Positions 25,037 through 33,298 of a stretch of DNA of 58,900 bases are shown here, one piece after another. The DNA is from Oceanibaculum pacificum (GTDB taxonomy: Bacteria > Pseudomonadota > Alphaproteobacteria > Oceanibaculales > Oceanibaculaceae). The notes under the pieces were generated by a model that was not told where the DNA came from, ran no database searches, and worked only from the letters and a program-made list of their open reading frames with translations. The DNA lies in the NCBI RefSeq assembly GCF_001618175.1, contig NZ_LPXN01000002.1, forward strand, positions 1 through 58,900. The letters are read 5' to 3'. Both the position numbers and the translations under genes were made by a program. Every line of letters starts with the position of its first letter. Within the stretch, counting starts at the first letter, position 1.

Positions 25037-25795
25037 ATGGCGTCTGGCGAATTCGTCCTGGAGACGGAAGGCCTCAGCAAGGAATTCAAGGGTTTCTTCG
25101 CGGTGCGCGACGTCAGCTTGCGCGTGCGCAAGGGCGATATCCACGCCCTGATAGGCCCCAATGGCGCGGGCAAGACCACGGTCTTCAACCTGCTGACCAA
25201 ATTCCTGACCCCGACGGCCGGGCGCATTCTCTACAAGGGCGAGGAGATCACCAAGACCGGCCCGGCGGATATTGCGCGCAAGGGCATGGTGCGCTCGTTC
25301 CAGATCTCGGCGGTCTTCCCGCATCTGTCGCTGCTGGAGAATGTGCGCATCGCCCTGCAGCGCGAATTGGGCACCTCCTTCCATTTCTGGAAATCGGACG
25401 ACAGCCTGTCGGCGCTGAACGACCGGGCGATGGCGCTGCTGGAGGCGGTGGGCCTGACAGAGTTTCGCAACCATACCGCCGGCGACCTGCCCTATGGCCG
25501 CAAGCGGGCGCTGGAGATCGCCATGGCGCTGGCCTGCGAGCCGCGCCTGCTGCTGCTCGACGAGCCGACGGCCGGCATGACGCATGAGGATATCGTGCGC
25601 ATCACCGACCTGATCGGCCGGGTGTCGGAAAACCGCACCGTGCTGATGGTCGAGCATAATCTCAGCGTCGTCTCCAACCTGTCGAATGTCATCACCGTCT
25701 TGCAGCGCGGCGAGATATTGGCCGAGGGGCCCTATGAAGAGGTATCGAAAATGCCCGAGGTGATCAGCGCCTATCTGGGGACCGGTCATGGCTGA
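25037..25795 (+). CDS. livG: Branched-chain amino-acid-type ABC transporter ATPase LivG
   Basis: One of two cytoplasmic ATPases of a HAAT-type importer. The 252-aa protein has Walker A GPNGAGKTT (about 42-50), the LivG-specific insert after it (VFPHLSLLENVRIALQRELG), a signature loop that reads LPYGRKR rather than LSGGQ, Walker B LLLLDEPTAGM and the switch His in VEHNLSV. ATG 25037 has GGAGCGGAA upstream, and 49 upstream in-frame codons are excluded. Its last 8 bp overlap livF, so the two are translationally coupled. Confidence 0.95.
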   Translation: MASGEFVLETEGLSKEFKGFFAVRDVSLRVRKGDIHALIGPNGAGKTTVFNLLTKFLTPTAGRILYKGEEITKTGPADIARKGMVRSFQISAVFPHLSLLENVRIALQRELGTSFHFWKSDDSLSALNDRAMALLEAVGLTEFRNHTAGDLPYGRKRALEIAMALACEPRLLLLDEPTAGMTHEDIVRITDLIGRVSENRTVLMVEHNLSVVSNLSNVITVLQRGEILAEGPYEEVSKMPEVISAYLGTGHG

Positions 25796-26492
25796 GGCGC
25801 TTCTGAAGGTCGCCGGCCTGCACGCCTTCTACGGCGAATCGCATATTCTGCACGGCATGGATTTCGAGATTCGCCAGGGCGAGGTGGCCACGCTGCTGGG
25901 CCGCAATGGCGCCGGCAAGACGACGACGCTGCGCGCCATCATGGGCATTGTCGGTCAGCGACAGGGTTCGGTTTCCTTCGAGGGGACGGAAACCATCGGC
26001 CTGACCTCGAACAAGATCGCCAAGATGGGCATCGCCTATTGCCCGGAGGAACGCGGCATCTTCGCCAGCCTCAACGTCGAGGAGAATCTGCTGCTGCCGC
26101 CGGTGGTGAAGCCGGGCGGCATGCCGGTCGAGGAAATCTTCGAGCTGTTTCCGAATTTGAAGACCCGGCTGTACAGCCAGGGCACCAAGCTGTCCGGCGG
26201 CGAGCAGCAGATGCTGGCGATTGGCCGCATCCTGCGCACCGGAGCCAATCTGCTGCTGCTGGACGAGCCGACCGAGGGCTTGGCCCCGGTGATCGTGCAG
26301 CAAATCGGCGCGGTGATCCGCAAGCTGAAGGAGAAGGGGCTGACGATCCTGCTGGTGGAACAGAATTTCCACTTCGCGGCGACCGTCGCCGACCGGCACT
26401 ACATCGTCGAACATGGCAGGGTGATCGACATGATCCCGAATGCCGAAGCCGAGGCAAACCTCGGCAAATTGCACACCTATCTAGGTGTTTGA
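25788..26492 (+). CDS. livF: Branched-chain amino-acid-type ABC transporter ATPase LivF
   Basis: The second ATPase of the importer, 234 aa, the usual length for LivF. Walker A is GRNGAGKTTTLRAIMG (about 36-51), the signature is KLSGGEQQML, Walker B is LLLLDEPTEGLAP and the switch His is replaced by Gln in VEQNFHF, the normal state in LivF proteins. The LivF marker YCPEERGIFASLNVEENL is present. It overlaps livG and is followed 18 bases later by the binding-protein gene. Confidence 0.96.
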   Translation: MAEALLKVAGLHAFYGESHILHGMDFEIRQGEVATLLGRNGAGKTTTLRAIMGIVGQRQGSVSFEGTETIGLTSNKIAKMGIAYCPEERGIFASLNVEENLLLPPVVKPGGMPVEEIFELFPNLKTRLYSQGTKLSGGEQQMLAIGRILRTGANLLLLDEPTEGLAPVIVQQIGAVIRKLKEKGLTILLVEQNFHFAATVADRHYIVEHGRVIDMIPNAEAEANLGKLHTYLGV

Positions 26493-26510
26493 TAACAAAG
26501 GGAGGTTACC

Positions 26511-27722
26511 ATGAAGCAGAGTACAGCGTTGCTTGCAGGCGTCGCCGTGTTGGCGCTTTCGACCGGCTCGGCCCTGGCGCAGGTGTCCGACGATGTGGTG
26601 AAGATCGGCGTGCTGAACGACCAGTCCGGCACCTATGCCGACCTGGCCGGCCCCGGCTCCACCCTGGCCGCGCAGATGGCGGTCGATGATTTCGGCGGCA
26701 CCGTGCTCGGCAAGAAGATCCAGGTGGTCTTCGCCGACCATCAGAACAAGCCGGATGTCGGCGCCAGCATCGTCAATCGCTGGATCGACGCCGAGCAGGT
26801 CGATGTCGTGGTCGACGTGCCGACCTCCTCTGTGGCGCTGGCGGTGCAGGAGATCACCAACAAGAAGGGCAAGGTGCATCTGAACTCCACCGCCGCCACC
26901 TCCGACCTGACGGGCAAGGCCTGCTCGCCGACCGGCATCCACTGGACCTACTCCACCACGGCGCTGGCCAACGGCACCGGCAAGGCGGTCGTGGCCCAGG
27001 GCGGCAAGAGCTGGTTCTTCCTGACCGCCGACTATGCCTTCGGCCATGCGCTGGAGCGCGACGTCTCCAAGGTGGTGAAGGAGGCCGGCGGCGAGGTGAA
27101 GGGCGTGGTGCGCCATCCCTTCCCGAACCAGGATTTCTCCTCCTTCCTGCTGCAGGCGCAGGCCTCTGGCGCGCAGGTCATCGGCCTCGCCAATGCGGGC
27201 GCCGACACCATCAACTCGATCAAGCAGGCGTCGGAGTTCGGCATCACCCAGGCCGGGCAGAAGCTCGCCGGCCTGCTGGTCTTCCTGTCGGACATCCACA
27301 GCCTGGGCCTGCAGACCGCGCAGGGCCTGCAGCTGACCACCGGCTTCTATTGGGACATGGACGAGGAGACCCGCGCCTGGTCGAAGAAGTTCGCCGCCAA
27401 GCATAATGGCGCCATGCCCACCATGGCCCAGGCCGGCGTCTATTCCGCCGTCGCGCATTATCTGAAGGCGATCAAGGAAGCCGGCACCGACGATGGCAAG
27501 AAGGTCGTGGACAAGATGAAGGAGCTGCCGGTGAAGGATTTCTTCGCCCGCAATGCCAAGATCCGTGCCGATGGCCGCATGGTGCACGACATGTATCTGG
27601 TCGAGGTGAAGAAGCCGTCCGAGTCGAAGGGCCCCTACGATTACTACAAGGTGCTGCGCACCATCCCGGGCGACGAGGCCTATGGGCCGTTGAGCACCGA
27701 CTGCCCGAGCGCCAAGGGCTAA
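26511..27722 (+). CDS. Periplasmic binding protein of the liv-type importer
   Basis: A 403-aa type I periplasmic binding protein (LivK-like fold). Residues 1-23 are a Sec signal peptide ending in SALA. The mature protein begins KIGVLNDQSGTYADLAGPGS, the usual ligand-proximal block, followed by KIQVVFADHQNKPDVG. This branch, with a WFFLTADYAFG motif and a DYYKVLRTIPGDEAYGP end, is widespread in alphaproteobacteria and binds various compounds, including aromatic acids and amides, so leucine is not assured. The ribosome site is GGGAGG. It sits in the middle of the operon livG-livF-this-livH-livM. Confidence 0.92.
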   Translation: MKQSTALLAGVAVLALSTGSALAQVSDDVVKIGVLNDQSGTYADLAGPGSTLAAQMAVDDFGGTVLGKKIQVVFADHQNKPDVGASIVNRWIDAEQVDVVVDVPTSSVALAVQEITNKKGKVHLNSTAATSDLTGKACSPTGIHWTYSTTALANGTGKAVVAQGGKSWFFLTADYAFGHALERDVSKVVKEAGGEVKGVVRHPFPNQDFSSFLLQAQASGAQVIGLANAGADTINSIKQASEFGITQAGQKLAGLLVFLSDIHSLGLQTAQGLQLTTGFYWDMDEETRAWSKKFAAKHNGAMPTMAQAGVYSAVAHYLKAIKEAGTDDGKKVVDKMKELPVKDFFARNAKIRADGRMVHDMYLVEVKKPSESKGPYDYYKVLRTIPGDEAYGPLSTDCPSAKG

Positions 27723-27759
27723 CCAGGTCTTTGTGACCGGATCGACGGGGATTTAGGGG

Positions 27760-28647
27760 ATGTTCGAACTGCTCGGCATACCGCCGCAGGTTCTGTTCGG
27801 CCAGCTGTTGCTGGGGCTCATCAACGGGGCGTTCTACGCCACGTTGAGCTTGGGCCTGGCGCTTATTTTCGGCCTGCTGAACATCATCAACTTCACGCAT
27901 GGGGCGCAGTACATGATGGGCGCGTTCGTCGCCTATCTGCTGCTCAACCTGCTGGGCATCGGCTATTGGCCGTCGCTGTTCCTAGCCCCAATCCTCGTCG
28001 GTCTCGTCGGCATCGTTCTGGAAAAGACGATGCTCAGCCGGCTCTACAAGCTGGACCATTTGTACGGGCTGCTGCTGACCTTCGGCCTCGCGCTGCTGAT
28101 CGAAGGCGCGTTCCGGCAGATGTACGGCGTATCCGGGCTGCCCTATCCGATCCCGGATGTGTTGAAGGGCGGGCAGAATCTGGGCTTCATGTTCCTGCCG
28201 AACTACCGGGCCTGGGTCGTGGTTGCCTCGCTGCTCATCTGTTTCGCCACCTGGTTCCTGATCGAACGCACCAAGCTCGGCTCCTACCTGCGGGCGGCGA
28301 CCGAAAATCCGGCGCTGGTCCAGGCTTTCGGCATCAATGTGCCGCGCATGATCACGCTGACCTACGGCTTCGGCGTGGCGCTGGCGGGCTTCGCCGGCGT
28401 GCTGGCCGCGCCGATCTATTCGGTGAACCCGCTGATGGGTTCGAACCTCATCGTCGTCGTCTTCGCGGTGGTGGTGATCGGCGGCATGGGCTCGATCCTG
28501 GGGGCGATCCTCACCGGCTTCGGGCTGGGGTTGGTCGAGGGGTTGACCAAGGTGTTCTATCCGGAAGCCTCGAACACGGTGATCTTCATCATCATGGCGA
28601 TCGTGCTGGTATTGAAGCCGGCCGGCCTGTTCGGCCGGGCGCGCTGA
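27760..28647 (+). CDS. livH: Branched-chain amino-acid-type permease LivH
   Basis: An integral inner-membrane permease of 295 aa with about eight helices. The LivH marker GLALIFGLLNIINFTHGAQYM lies at about residues 29-49, and the ATPase-contact region falls near TENPALVQAFGIN (about 184-196). The C-terminal GGMGSILGAILTGFGLGLVEG is typical. It precedes livM by 13 bases. Confidence 0.95.
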   Translation: MFELLGIPPQVLFGQLLLGLINGAFYATLSLGLALIFGLLNIINFTHGAQYMMGAFVAYLLLNLLGIGYWPSLFLAPILVGLVGIVLEKTMLSRLYKLDHLYGLLLTFGLALLIEGAFRQMYGVSGLPYPIPDVLKGGQNLGFMFLPNYRAWVVVASLLICFATWFLIERTKLGSYLRAATENPALVQAFGINVPRMITLTYGFGVALAGFAGVLAAPIYSVNPLMGSNLIVVVFAVVVIGGMGSILGAILTGFGLGLVEGLTKVFYPEASNTVIFIIMAIVLVLKPAGLFGRAR

Positions 28648-28660
28648 GGGGGATGGCAGC

Positions 28661-29608
28661 ATGATCCGTATCATTAGCCTCGTCGCCCTGATTATCATCG
28701 CCCTGGTGGCGCCGTTCTTCTTCTATCCCGTATTCCTGATGAAGGCGCTGTGTTTCGCGCTGTTCGCCTGCGCCTTCAATCTGCTCTTGGGCTATGTCGG
28801 ACTGCTGTCCTTCGGGCATGCCGCCTTCCTGGGCTCGGCCGCCTATGTCACCGGCCATTCGATGAAGGTGCTGGGCCTGCCGCCGGAGCTGAGCATCCTG
28901 GCCGGCACCGGGGCCGCGGCCCTGCTGGGCCTGGGCTTCGGCTGGCTGGCCATCCGCCGTCAGGGCATCTATTTCGCCATGATCACGCTGGCGCTGTCGC
29001 AGATGGTGTTCTTCTTTGCCCTGCAGGCGCCCTTCACCGGCGGCGAGGACGGCATCCAGGCAATCCCGCGCGGCTATCTGCTGGGCTTCATCGATCTGAA
29101 CAACCAGCTCACCCTGTATTATTTCGTGCTGGCGATGTTCGTGTTCGGCTGGCTGGTGATCTATCGCACCATTCATTCGCCCTTCGGCCAGGTGTTGAAG
29201 GCGATCCGCGAGAACGAGCCGCGCGCCATCTCTCTGGGCTACCGCACCGACCAGTACAAGCTGATGGCCTTCGTGCTGTCGGCCGCGCTGTCGGGCATGG
29301 CGGGGGCAACCAAGACCCTGGTGTTCCAGCTCGCCTCGCTGACCGATGTGCATTGGCACATGTCGGGCGAGGTGGTGCTGATGACGCTGCTGGGCGGCAT
29401 GGGGACGGTGTTCGGACCGGTGGTCGGCGCGTTCCTGGTGGTGACGATCCAGAATTATCTGGCGCAACTCGGCTCCTGGGTCACCATCATCCAGGGCGGC
29501 ATCTTCGTGGTCTGCGTGCTGCTGTTCCGCCGCGGCATCGTCGGCGAGGCAATGGCGCTGGCGCGCAAGCTGCGCAAGAAGCCGGAGAAGGAAGACGCCG
29601 TCTCCTGA
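28661..29608 (+). CDS. livM: Branched-chain amino-acid-type permease LivM
   Basis: The partner permease, 315 aa, with eight to ten helices and the LivM hallmarks LLSFGHAAFLGSAAYVTGH (about 48-66), GEDGIQAIPRG (about 129-139) and the contact segment AIRENEPRAISLGY (about 184-197). It ends with a basic tail. It is the last gene of the operon; a strong terminator follows 26 bases after the stop. Confidence 0.95.
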   Translation: MIRIISLVALIIIALVAPFFFYPVFLMKALCFALFACAFNLLLGYVGLLSFGHAAFLGSAAYVTGHSMKVLGLPPELSILAGTGAAALLGLGFGWLAIRRQGIYFAMITLALSQMVFFFALQAPFTGGEDGIQAIPRGYLLGFIDLNNQLTLYYFVLAMFVFGWLVIYRTIHSPFGQVLKAIRENEPRAISLGYRTDQYKLMAFVLSAALSGMAGATKTLVFQLASLTDVHWHMSGEVVLMTLLGGMGTVFGPVVGAFLVVTIQNYLAQLGSWVTIIQGGIFVVCVLLFRRGIVGEAMALARKLRKKPEKEDAVS

Positions 29609-29633
29609 GGCGTCCCACCGTAGCGGACAAGAA

Positions 29634-29661
29634 AAAGCCCCGGCCGTCTGGCCGGGGCTTT
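29634..29661. terminator. Strong bidirectional terminator after livM
   Basis: A perfect 12-bp stem AAAGCCCCGGCC / GGCCGGGGCTTT closes a GTCT loop. A-rich bases lead in and TTTCCT follows, so it can stop both livM and the opposite small gene, whose end is 18 bases further. Confidence 0.9.
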
Positions 29662-29679
29662 CCTGTTGCCGGGCGCCGC

Positions 29680-30048
29680 TTACTTGGTGCGGCTGCTTGG
29701 CTGGCTGGGCTTCGGATCGATATTCTTACCGCTATCCGGGGCCGGATTGGCGGCGCTGTTCGGGTTGGTGCTCTTCGGCGCGCCATCGCTGACGCCGCCG
29801 GTGGTGCCCGGAGTGCTGGTATCCGGAACGCTGCCGGTGGAGCGGTTCATCGTACCGCTACTGCCGCTATTCGAGGTTGCCCCCGTGCTGGTGTTCTGAT
29901 CCGGCTTGGCATCGCTGGTGCCGCCGCTCTGGGTCGGCAATTTGCTGTCGGCATGCGCCATGCCGATACCGCCGATGCCGAGGGTGAGAACGCCAGCCAC
30001 CAAAGCGGCGGGCAGGAAACCAGTCTTGGTCCAATTCCTCATGATCAT
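29680..30048 (-). CDS. Small exported low-complexity protein, stress-promoter linked
   Basis: A 122-aa protein of unknown function. Residues about 5-33 form a signal peptide (basic start, LVAGVLTLGIGGIGM core, AHA cleavage). The mature ~90 residues are Ser/Thr/Gly/Pro/Asn-rich without Cys or aromatic residues, so they should be disordered in the periplasm. The start at 30048 (ATG with AGGA seven bases upstream) is chosen because a GGAAC-type stress promoter at 30131-30107 rules out a longer frame beginning at 30111. It is divergent from the 64-aa membrane protein, which has its own copy of the same promoter. Confidence 0.7.
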   Translation of the reverse strand: MIMRNWTKTGFLPAALVAGVLTLGIGGIGMAHADSKLPTQSGGTSDAKPDQNTSTGATSNSGSSGTMNRSTGSVPDTSTPGTTGGVSDGAPKSTNPNSAANPAPDSGKNIDPKPSQPSSRTK

Positions 30049-30106
30049 CGGTTTATCCTTTCCTTGTTGTCCAACTGACTTTGTTAAGTCGGTGTCACAT
30101 AGGTAG

Positions 30107-30131
30107 AACAAAAAGGCAGGATAACTGTTCC
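30107..30131 (-). promoter_or_regulatory. EcfG-type stress promoter, GGAAC-N16-TGTT
   Basis: On the minus strand GGAAC (30131-30127) and TGTT (30110-30107) are 16 bases apart. The start of transcription would fall near 30100, giving a leader of about 50 bases before the ATG at 30048. Confidence 0.65.
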
Positions 30132-30181
30132 GTCATGAATTTATCTCATTGATCGATTGGTCTTTGATTATAGATAGCCGA

Positions 30182-30206
30182 GGAACAGAACCACGCCCTC
30201 CTTGTT
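30182..30206 (+). promoter_or_regulatory. EcfG-type stress promoter, GGAAC-N16-TGTT
   Basis: GGAAC (30182-30186) and TGTT (30203-30206) with a 16-base spacer lie 31 bases before the ATG of the 64-aa gene. It has the same half-sites and spacing as the divergent promoter 51 bases away. Confidence 0.65.
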
Positions 30207-30237
30207 ATATTTTATCTTTCCGTGAAGGAGGCGGCGA

Positions 30238-30432
30238 ATGTTCGATTCTTTTCCCTGGGGCATTGTCACGATCGGCGGCCCGATCCTGCTGGGGCTGATC
30301 TTGGCCTATAGCATGTTCCGCTATCGCAAGCGTGACCGTCGGCTGGACGCGCAGACCGAGCGGGCCACCACCGAGCTCTACAAGCAGACCGAACGCGAGG
30401 CCCCCGATGGCGGGGAACCGCGCCCCCGCTAA
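30238..30432 (+). CDS. Small membrane protein, unknown
   Basis: A 64-aa protein with one clear membrane segment (GIVTIGGPILLGLILAYSMF, residues 8-27) followed by a strongly charged Arg/Glu/Lys tail (YRKRDRRL, then ERATTELYKQTERE). Proteins of this shape are common in alphaproteobacterial stress regulons, often without a known role. A strong ribosome site (GAAGGAGG) precedes the ATG. Its stop overlaps the end of the convergent DUF2934 gene by 4 bp. Confidence 0.75.
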   Translation: MFDSFPWGIVTIGGPILLGLILAYSMFRYRKRDRRLDAQTERATTELYKQTEREAPDGGEPRPR

Positions 30433-30761
30433 ATATTTTCCGGCTTTTTCCGGCCATCTCGCCGGGGGGTGCGCCGGGGAGCGCGTTGGGGCGGGCGGCT
30501 TTCCTCGCCCTGATCGGCCAAGCCCGGAAAGTCGCCCTGGTTTTCCAGCGCCTCGGGCGGCTCGACCGGCTGTGCGCGCTTCGCCCGCGTGCCGGCGGGG
30601 CGCGGCTTGGTGGCGGTGTGCTGATTATCCTCGATGGCGGCTAATTCACGCGCCTGCTCCCAATGCGCCTCGGCCCGGCCTTCGGGGCGGCCTTCCGCTT
30701 CCCATAGCCGGTAGGCATGCTCGCGGATGCGGCGTTCCGTGTCTTCGCTCTGCTGTGCCAT
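30429..30761 (-). CDS. DUF2934-family protein
   Basis: A 110-aa protein. The DUF2934 signature covers about residues 8-35 (RRIREHAYRLWEAEGRPEGRAEAHW, shown here in part by IREHAYRLWEAEGRP). The rest is a polar, basic tail ending in PRRTPRRDGRKKPENI. The family has no known activity and is typical of alphaproteobacterial stress and glycogen-metabolism loci. The ATG at 30761 has GGAGGG four bases upstream. It begins 35 bases after treY and probably belongs to the same transcript. Confidence 0.82.
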   Translation of the reverse strand: MAQQSEDTERRIREHAYRLWEAEGRPEGRAEAHWEQARELAAIEDNQHTATKPRPAGTRAKRAQPVEPPEALENQGDFPGLADQGEESRPPQRAPRRTPRRDGRKKPENI

Positions 30762-30796
30762 GATCCCTCCAATGGCGATGCGGATGAAATCGAACC

Positions 30797-33298
30797 TCAC
30801 CCTGTCGGCTTTGTTCCCCCCGGCTCTGTCGCCAGCGTTTGCACCGGAAACTCTGCCAGTAACGGGCCCAGCGCCACCCGCGCCGGCAGCACTTTGCCGC
30901 CCAGGGTCACCAGCCCGGCCATCGGCAGTTCGATCTCCGTGCCGTCCAGCGCTTCCGGTCGCAGCAGCGGAACCGGCTGGCCACCCAGCAGCGATAGCGG
31001 CAGGCGTGGAACGATGGTGACGCAGCATTCGGCGCCCGCGCGCCGTGCGAAGGCGACGATATGCTCGGCCATCGGCCCCAGCGCGAAGAGAGGCTCGTAG
31101 CTGCCGTCGCGAAACAGCGCCTCCTGGCGGCGACGCAGATCGAGCAGCCGGGCAAGCAGCCGGAATTTCGGCAGCCCCTGCCGCCACTGCGCAATCGTCA
31201 GTTCGCCCGGTTCGGCCAGCAGGGCGGCGCGCTGGTCGAAATCGACCGGCCGCCGGTTATCTGGATCGACCAGGCTAAGATCAGGCAGTTCGGTGCCCTG
31301 ATAGATGTCCGGCACGCCCGGCAGGGTCAGCTTCAGCGCGGTCTGCGCCAGGCTGTTCACGAAGCCGCCGGCCAGCACCGGCTGGAAGCAGCGTTCCAGG
31401 TCGCGCAGCAAATCCTGGCGCTGCACCGCCAGGATGCCGCGCACGAAGCCGCCAACCGATTCCTCGAACGCGTGGTTCGGCGCGGTCCAGCTTGTGCGCT
31501 GCTTGGCCTCGCGCAGCGCCTTCACGATGAACTCTTCCAGCCGTTCGGCAAGGTCCGACAGCGCGCTGGCATCGCGTACATCCAGATCGGCGGGCCAGAT
31601 GCCGAGCAGCGACTGGTAGAGCAGCCATTCCACATCCGCCCCGGGGCTTTCGCCATCGGGCAGCGCGCGGCGTAAGTCGGCGGTGGCTTCGTGCCAGCGC
31701 GCCACGTCGGCGCGCCAGAGTGTCGGCATCTCGCTCAACACCGCGATGCGGGCGCGGGTATCCTCGCCGCGCTTGGTGTCATGGGTGGAGGTGGCGGACA
31801 GAGCGTGCGGCCAAGCCGCCCGGCGCTGCCGCAGGGCGGCGTGGAAATCGGCGACCGAGATGCCGAAGCGGCTTGGCTCCGCCCCCACCTCGTTCAACGC
31901 CAGCAGCCGGTTGAAGCGGTAGAACACGGTATCCTCCACCGCCTTCGCCATGACCGGGCCGGTCGCCTGCTGAAAGCGGCGGATGAAGCCGGTGCGATCC
32001 GCGCTGTCGGCGGGGGAATCCAGCAGCAGACCGGCGATGAAATCCAGCACGCGGCCATCCTCCGCCTCGCGCGCCGTCTTGGCCTGGCGCACCGCCTGGT
32101 CGATCAGCGCCCGGTCGCCGGGAGAGGCACCGTGGGCATCGACATAGGTGCGGTAGACCGGCAGATGGGCGGCAATTTCGATGATCGCCCGGCGCAGCGC
32201 GTCGCGGCCGAAATCGCGGCTGGCCACATCGGCTTCCGCCAGCCGGGCGGCCAGGGCGATCAACCCGCGCAGTTCGCCGGCCAGGTTGACGGTGAAAATC
32301 CGTCTCTTGGCCTCCACCACATGCTGGCGATAGGCGGTTCGGTCGCCGGCGAAACCGCGCCAGGCCTGGTCCAGCACCGCGCGGTTGCGGCTGTCGATCT
32401 GCAAGGCGGTCAGCAGGAAGCCGATCTCGTAGCCGGTGGTGCCGTCCGTCGCCCAGTCGGCGGGCAGTTCCTCCTCCTCGCCCAGTATTTTCTCGATCAC
32501 GACATAGGGGCGGCGGGGGGCGGCCGTGGCGCGCAGCGTGTCGAGATAGGCCTTGGGGTCGGCCAGCCCGTCGACATGATCGATGCGCAACCCGTCGACC
32601 GTGCCGTCGGCCACCAGTTGCAGCGCCAGCCGGTGCACGGCGTCGAACACCGGCCTGTCCTCGACACGCACGCCGACCAGTTCGGATATTTCGAAGAAGC
32701 GGCGATAGGTCAGCGCCTCACGCGCCAGCCGCCAATAGGCCAGCCGCCAATGCTGCGCCTCATGTATGTCATGCACCCCGCCCAGCGCCTCTGTGCCGGG
32801 GGCGAGCGGGAGGGCGGTGTCGTAATACAGCAGCACCGGCTGGCCGTCGCGTTCGCCCAGGGTCAGCTTGCCCTCGGCGACGGCCTCGCCATAGGGCTCT
32901 CCCAGGATCGGCAGCAGCAGCTTGTCGGCGGCCCAGTCGATATCGAAATGTCGCGCATAAGCGCTGTCGCGGCCGTGCCGCAGCACATCGCGCCACCAGG
33001 GATTCTGCACCGAGGCGGCCATATGGTTCGGCACGATGTCGAGCAGCAGGCCGATGCCGTGGCGCTTAAGCGCGGCCGACAGCGCGGTAAAGCCGTCCTC
33101 GCCCCCCAGCACCGCATCGAAGCGGCCATGGTCGGTGACGTCGTAGCCATGCGTCGATCCCTCCGTCGCCGCGAAGATCGGCGAGGCATAGAGATGGCTG
33201 ACGCCCAAATCGGCGAGGTAAGGCGCCAGCCGCGCCGCGCGGTGGAAATCCATGCCGTCGCGAAATTGCAGGCGGTAGGTGGCGCGCGGTGTGGTCAT
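30797..33298 (-). CDS. treY: Malto-oligosyltrehalose synthase TreY
   Basis: TreY turns the reducing-end alpha-1,4 bond of a glucan into an alpha,alpha-1,1 bond, forming maltooligosyl-trehalose for TreZ. The 833-aa GH13 enzyme shows the nucleophile in DGLRIDHVDGLADP (about 228-241), the acid/base in YVVIEKILGEEEELP (about 259-273) and the third carboxylate in STHDTKRGEDTRAR (about 485-498), all TreY-specific. Length is slightly below the usual 900 or so. Its ATG overlaps the malQ stop by 4 bp. It works with treZ two genes upstream. Confidence 0.96.
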   Translation of the reverse strand: MTTPRATYRLQFRDGMDFHRAARLAPYLADLGVSHLYASPIFAATEGSTHGYDVTDHGRFDAVLGGEDGFTALSAALKRHGIGLLLDIVPNHMAASVQNPWWRDVLRHGRDSAYARHFDIDWAADKLLLPILGEPYGEAVAEGKLTLGERDGQPVLLYYDTALPLAPGTEALGGVHDIHEAQHWRLAYWRLAREALTYRRFFEISELVGVRVEDRPVFDAVHRLALQLVADGTVDGLRIDHVDGLADPKAYLDTLRATAAPRRPYVVIEKILGEEEELPADWATDGTTGYEIGFLLTALQIDSRNRAVLDQAWRGFAGDRTAYRQHVVEAKRRIFTVNLAGELRGLIALAARLAEADVASRDFGRDALRRAIIEIAAHLPVYRTYVDAHGASPGDRALIDQAVRQAKTAREAEDGRVLDFIAGLLLDSPADSADRTGFIRRFQQATGPVMAKAVEDTVFYRFNRLLALNEVGAEPSRFGISVADFHAALRQRRAAWPHALSATSTHDTKRGEDTRARIAVLSEMPTLWRADVARWHEATADLRRALPDGESPGADVEWLLYQSLLGIWPADLDVRDASALSDLAERLEEFIVKALREAKQRTSWTAPNHAFEESVGGFVRGILAVQRQDLLRDLERCFQPVLAGGFVNSLAQTALKLTLPGVPDIYQGTELPDLSLVDPDNRRPVDFDQRAALLAEPGELTIAQWRQGLPKFRLLARLLDLRRRQEALFRDGSYEPLFALGPMAEHIVAFARRAGAECCVTIVPRLPLSLLGGQPVPLLRPEALDGTEIELPMAGLVTLGGKVLPARVALGPLLAEFPVQTLATEPGGTKPTG

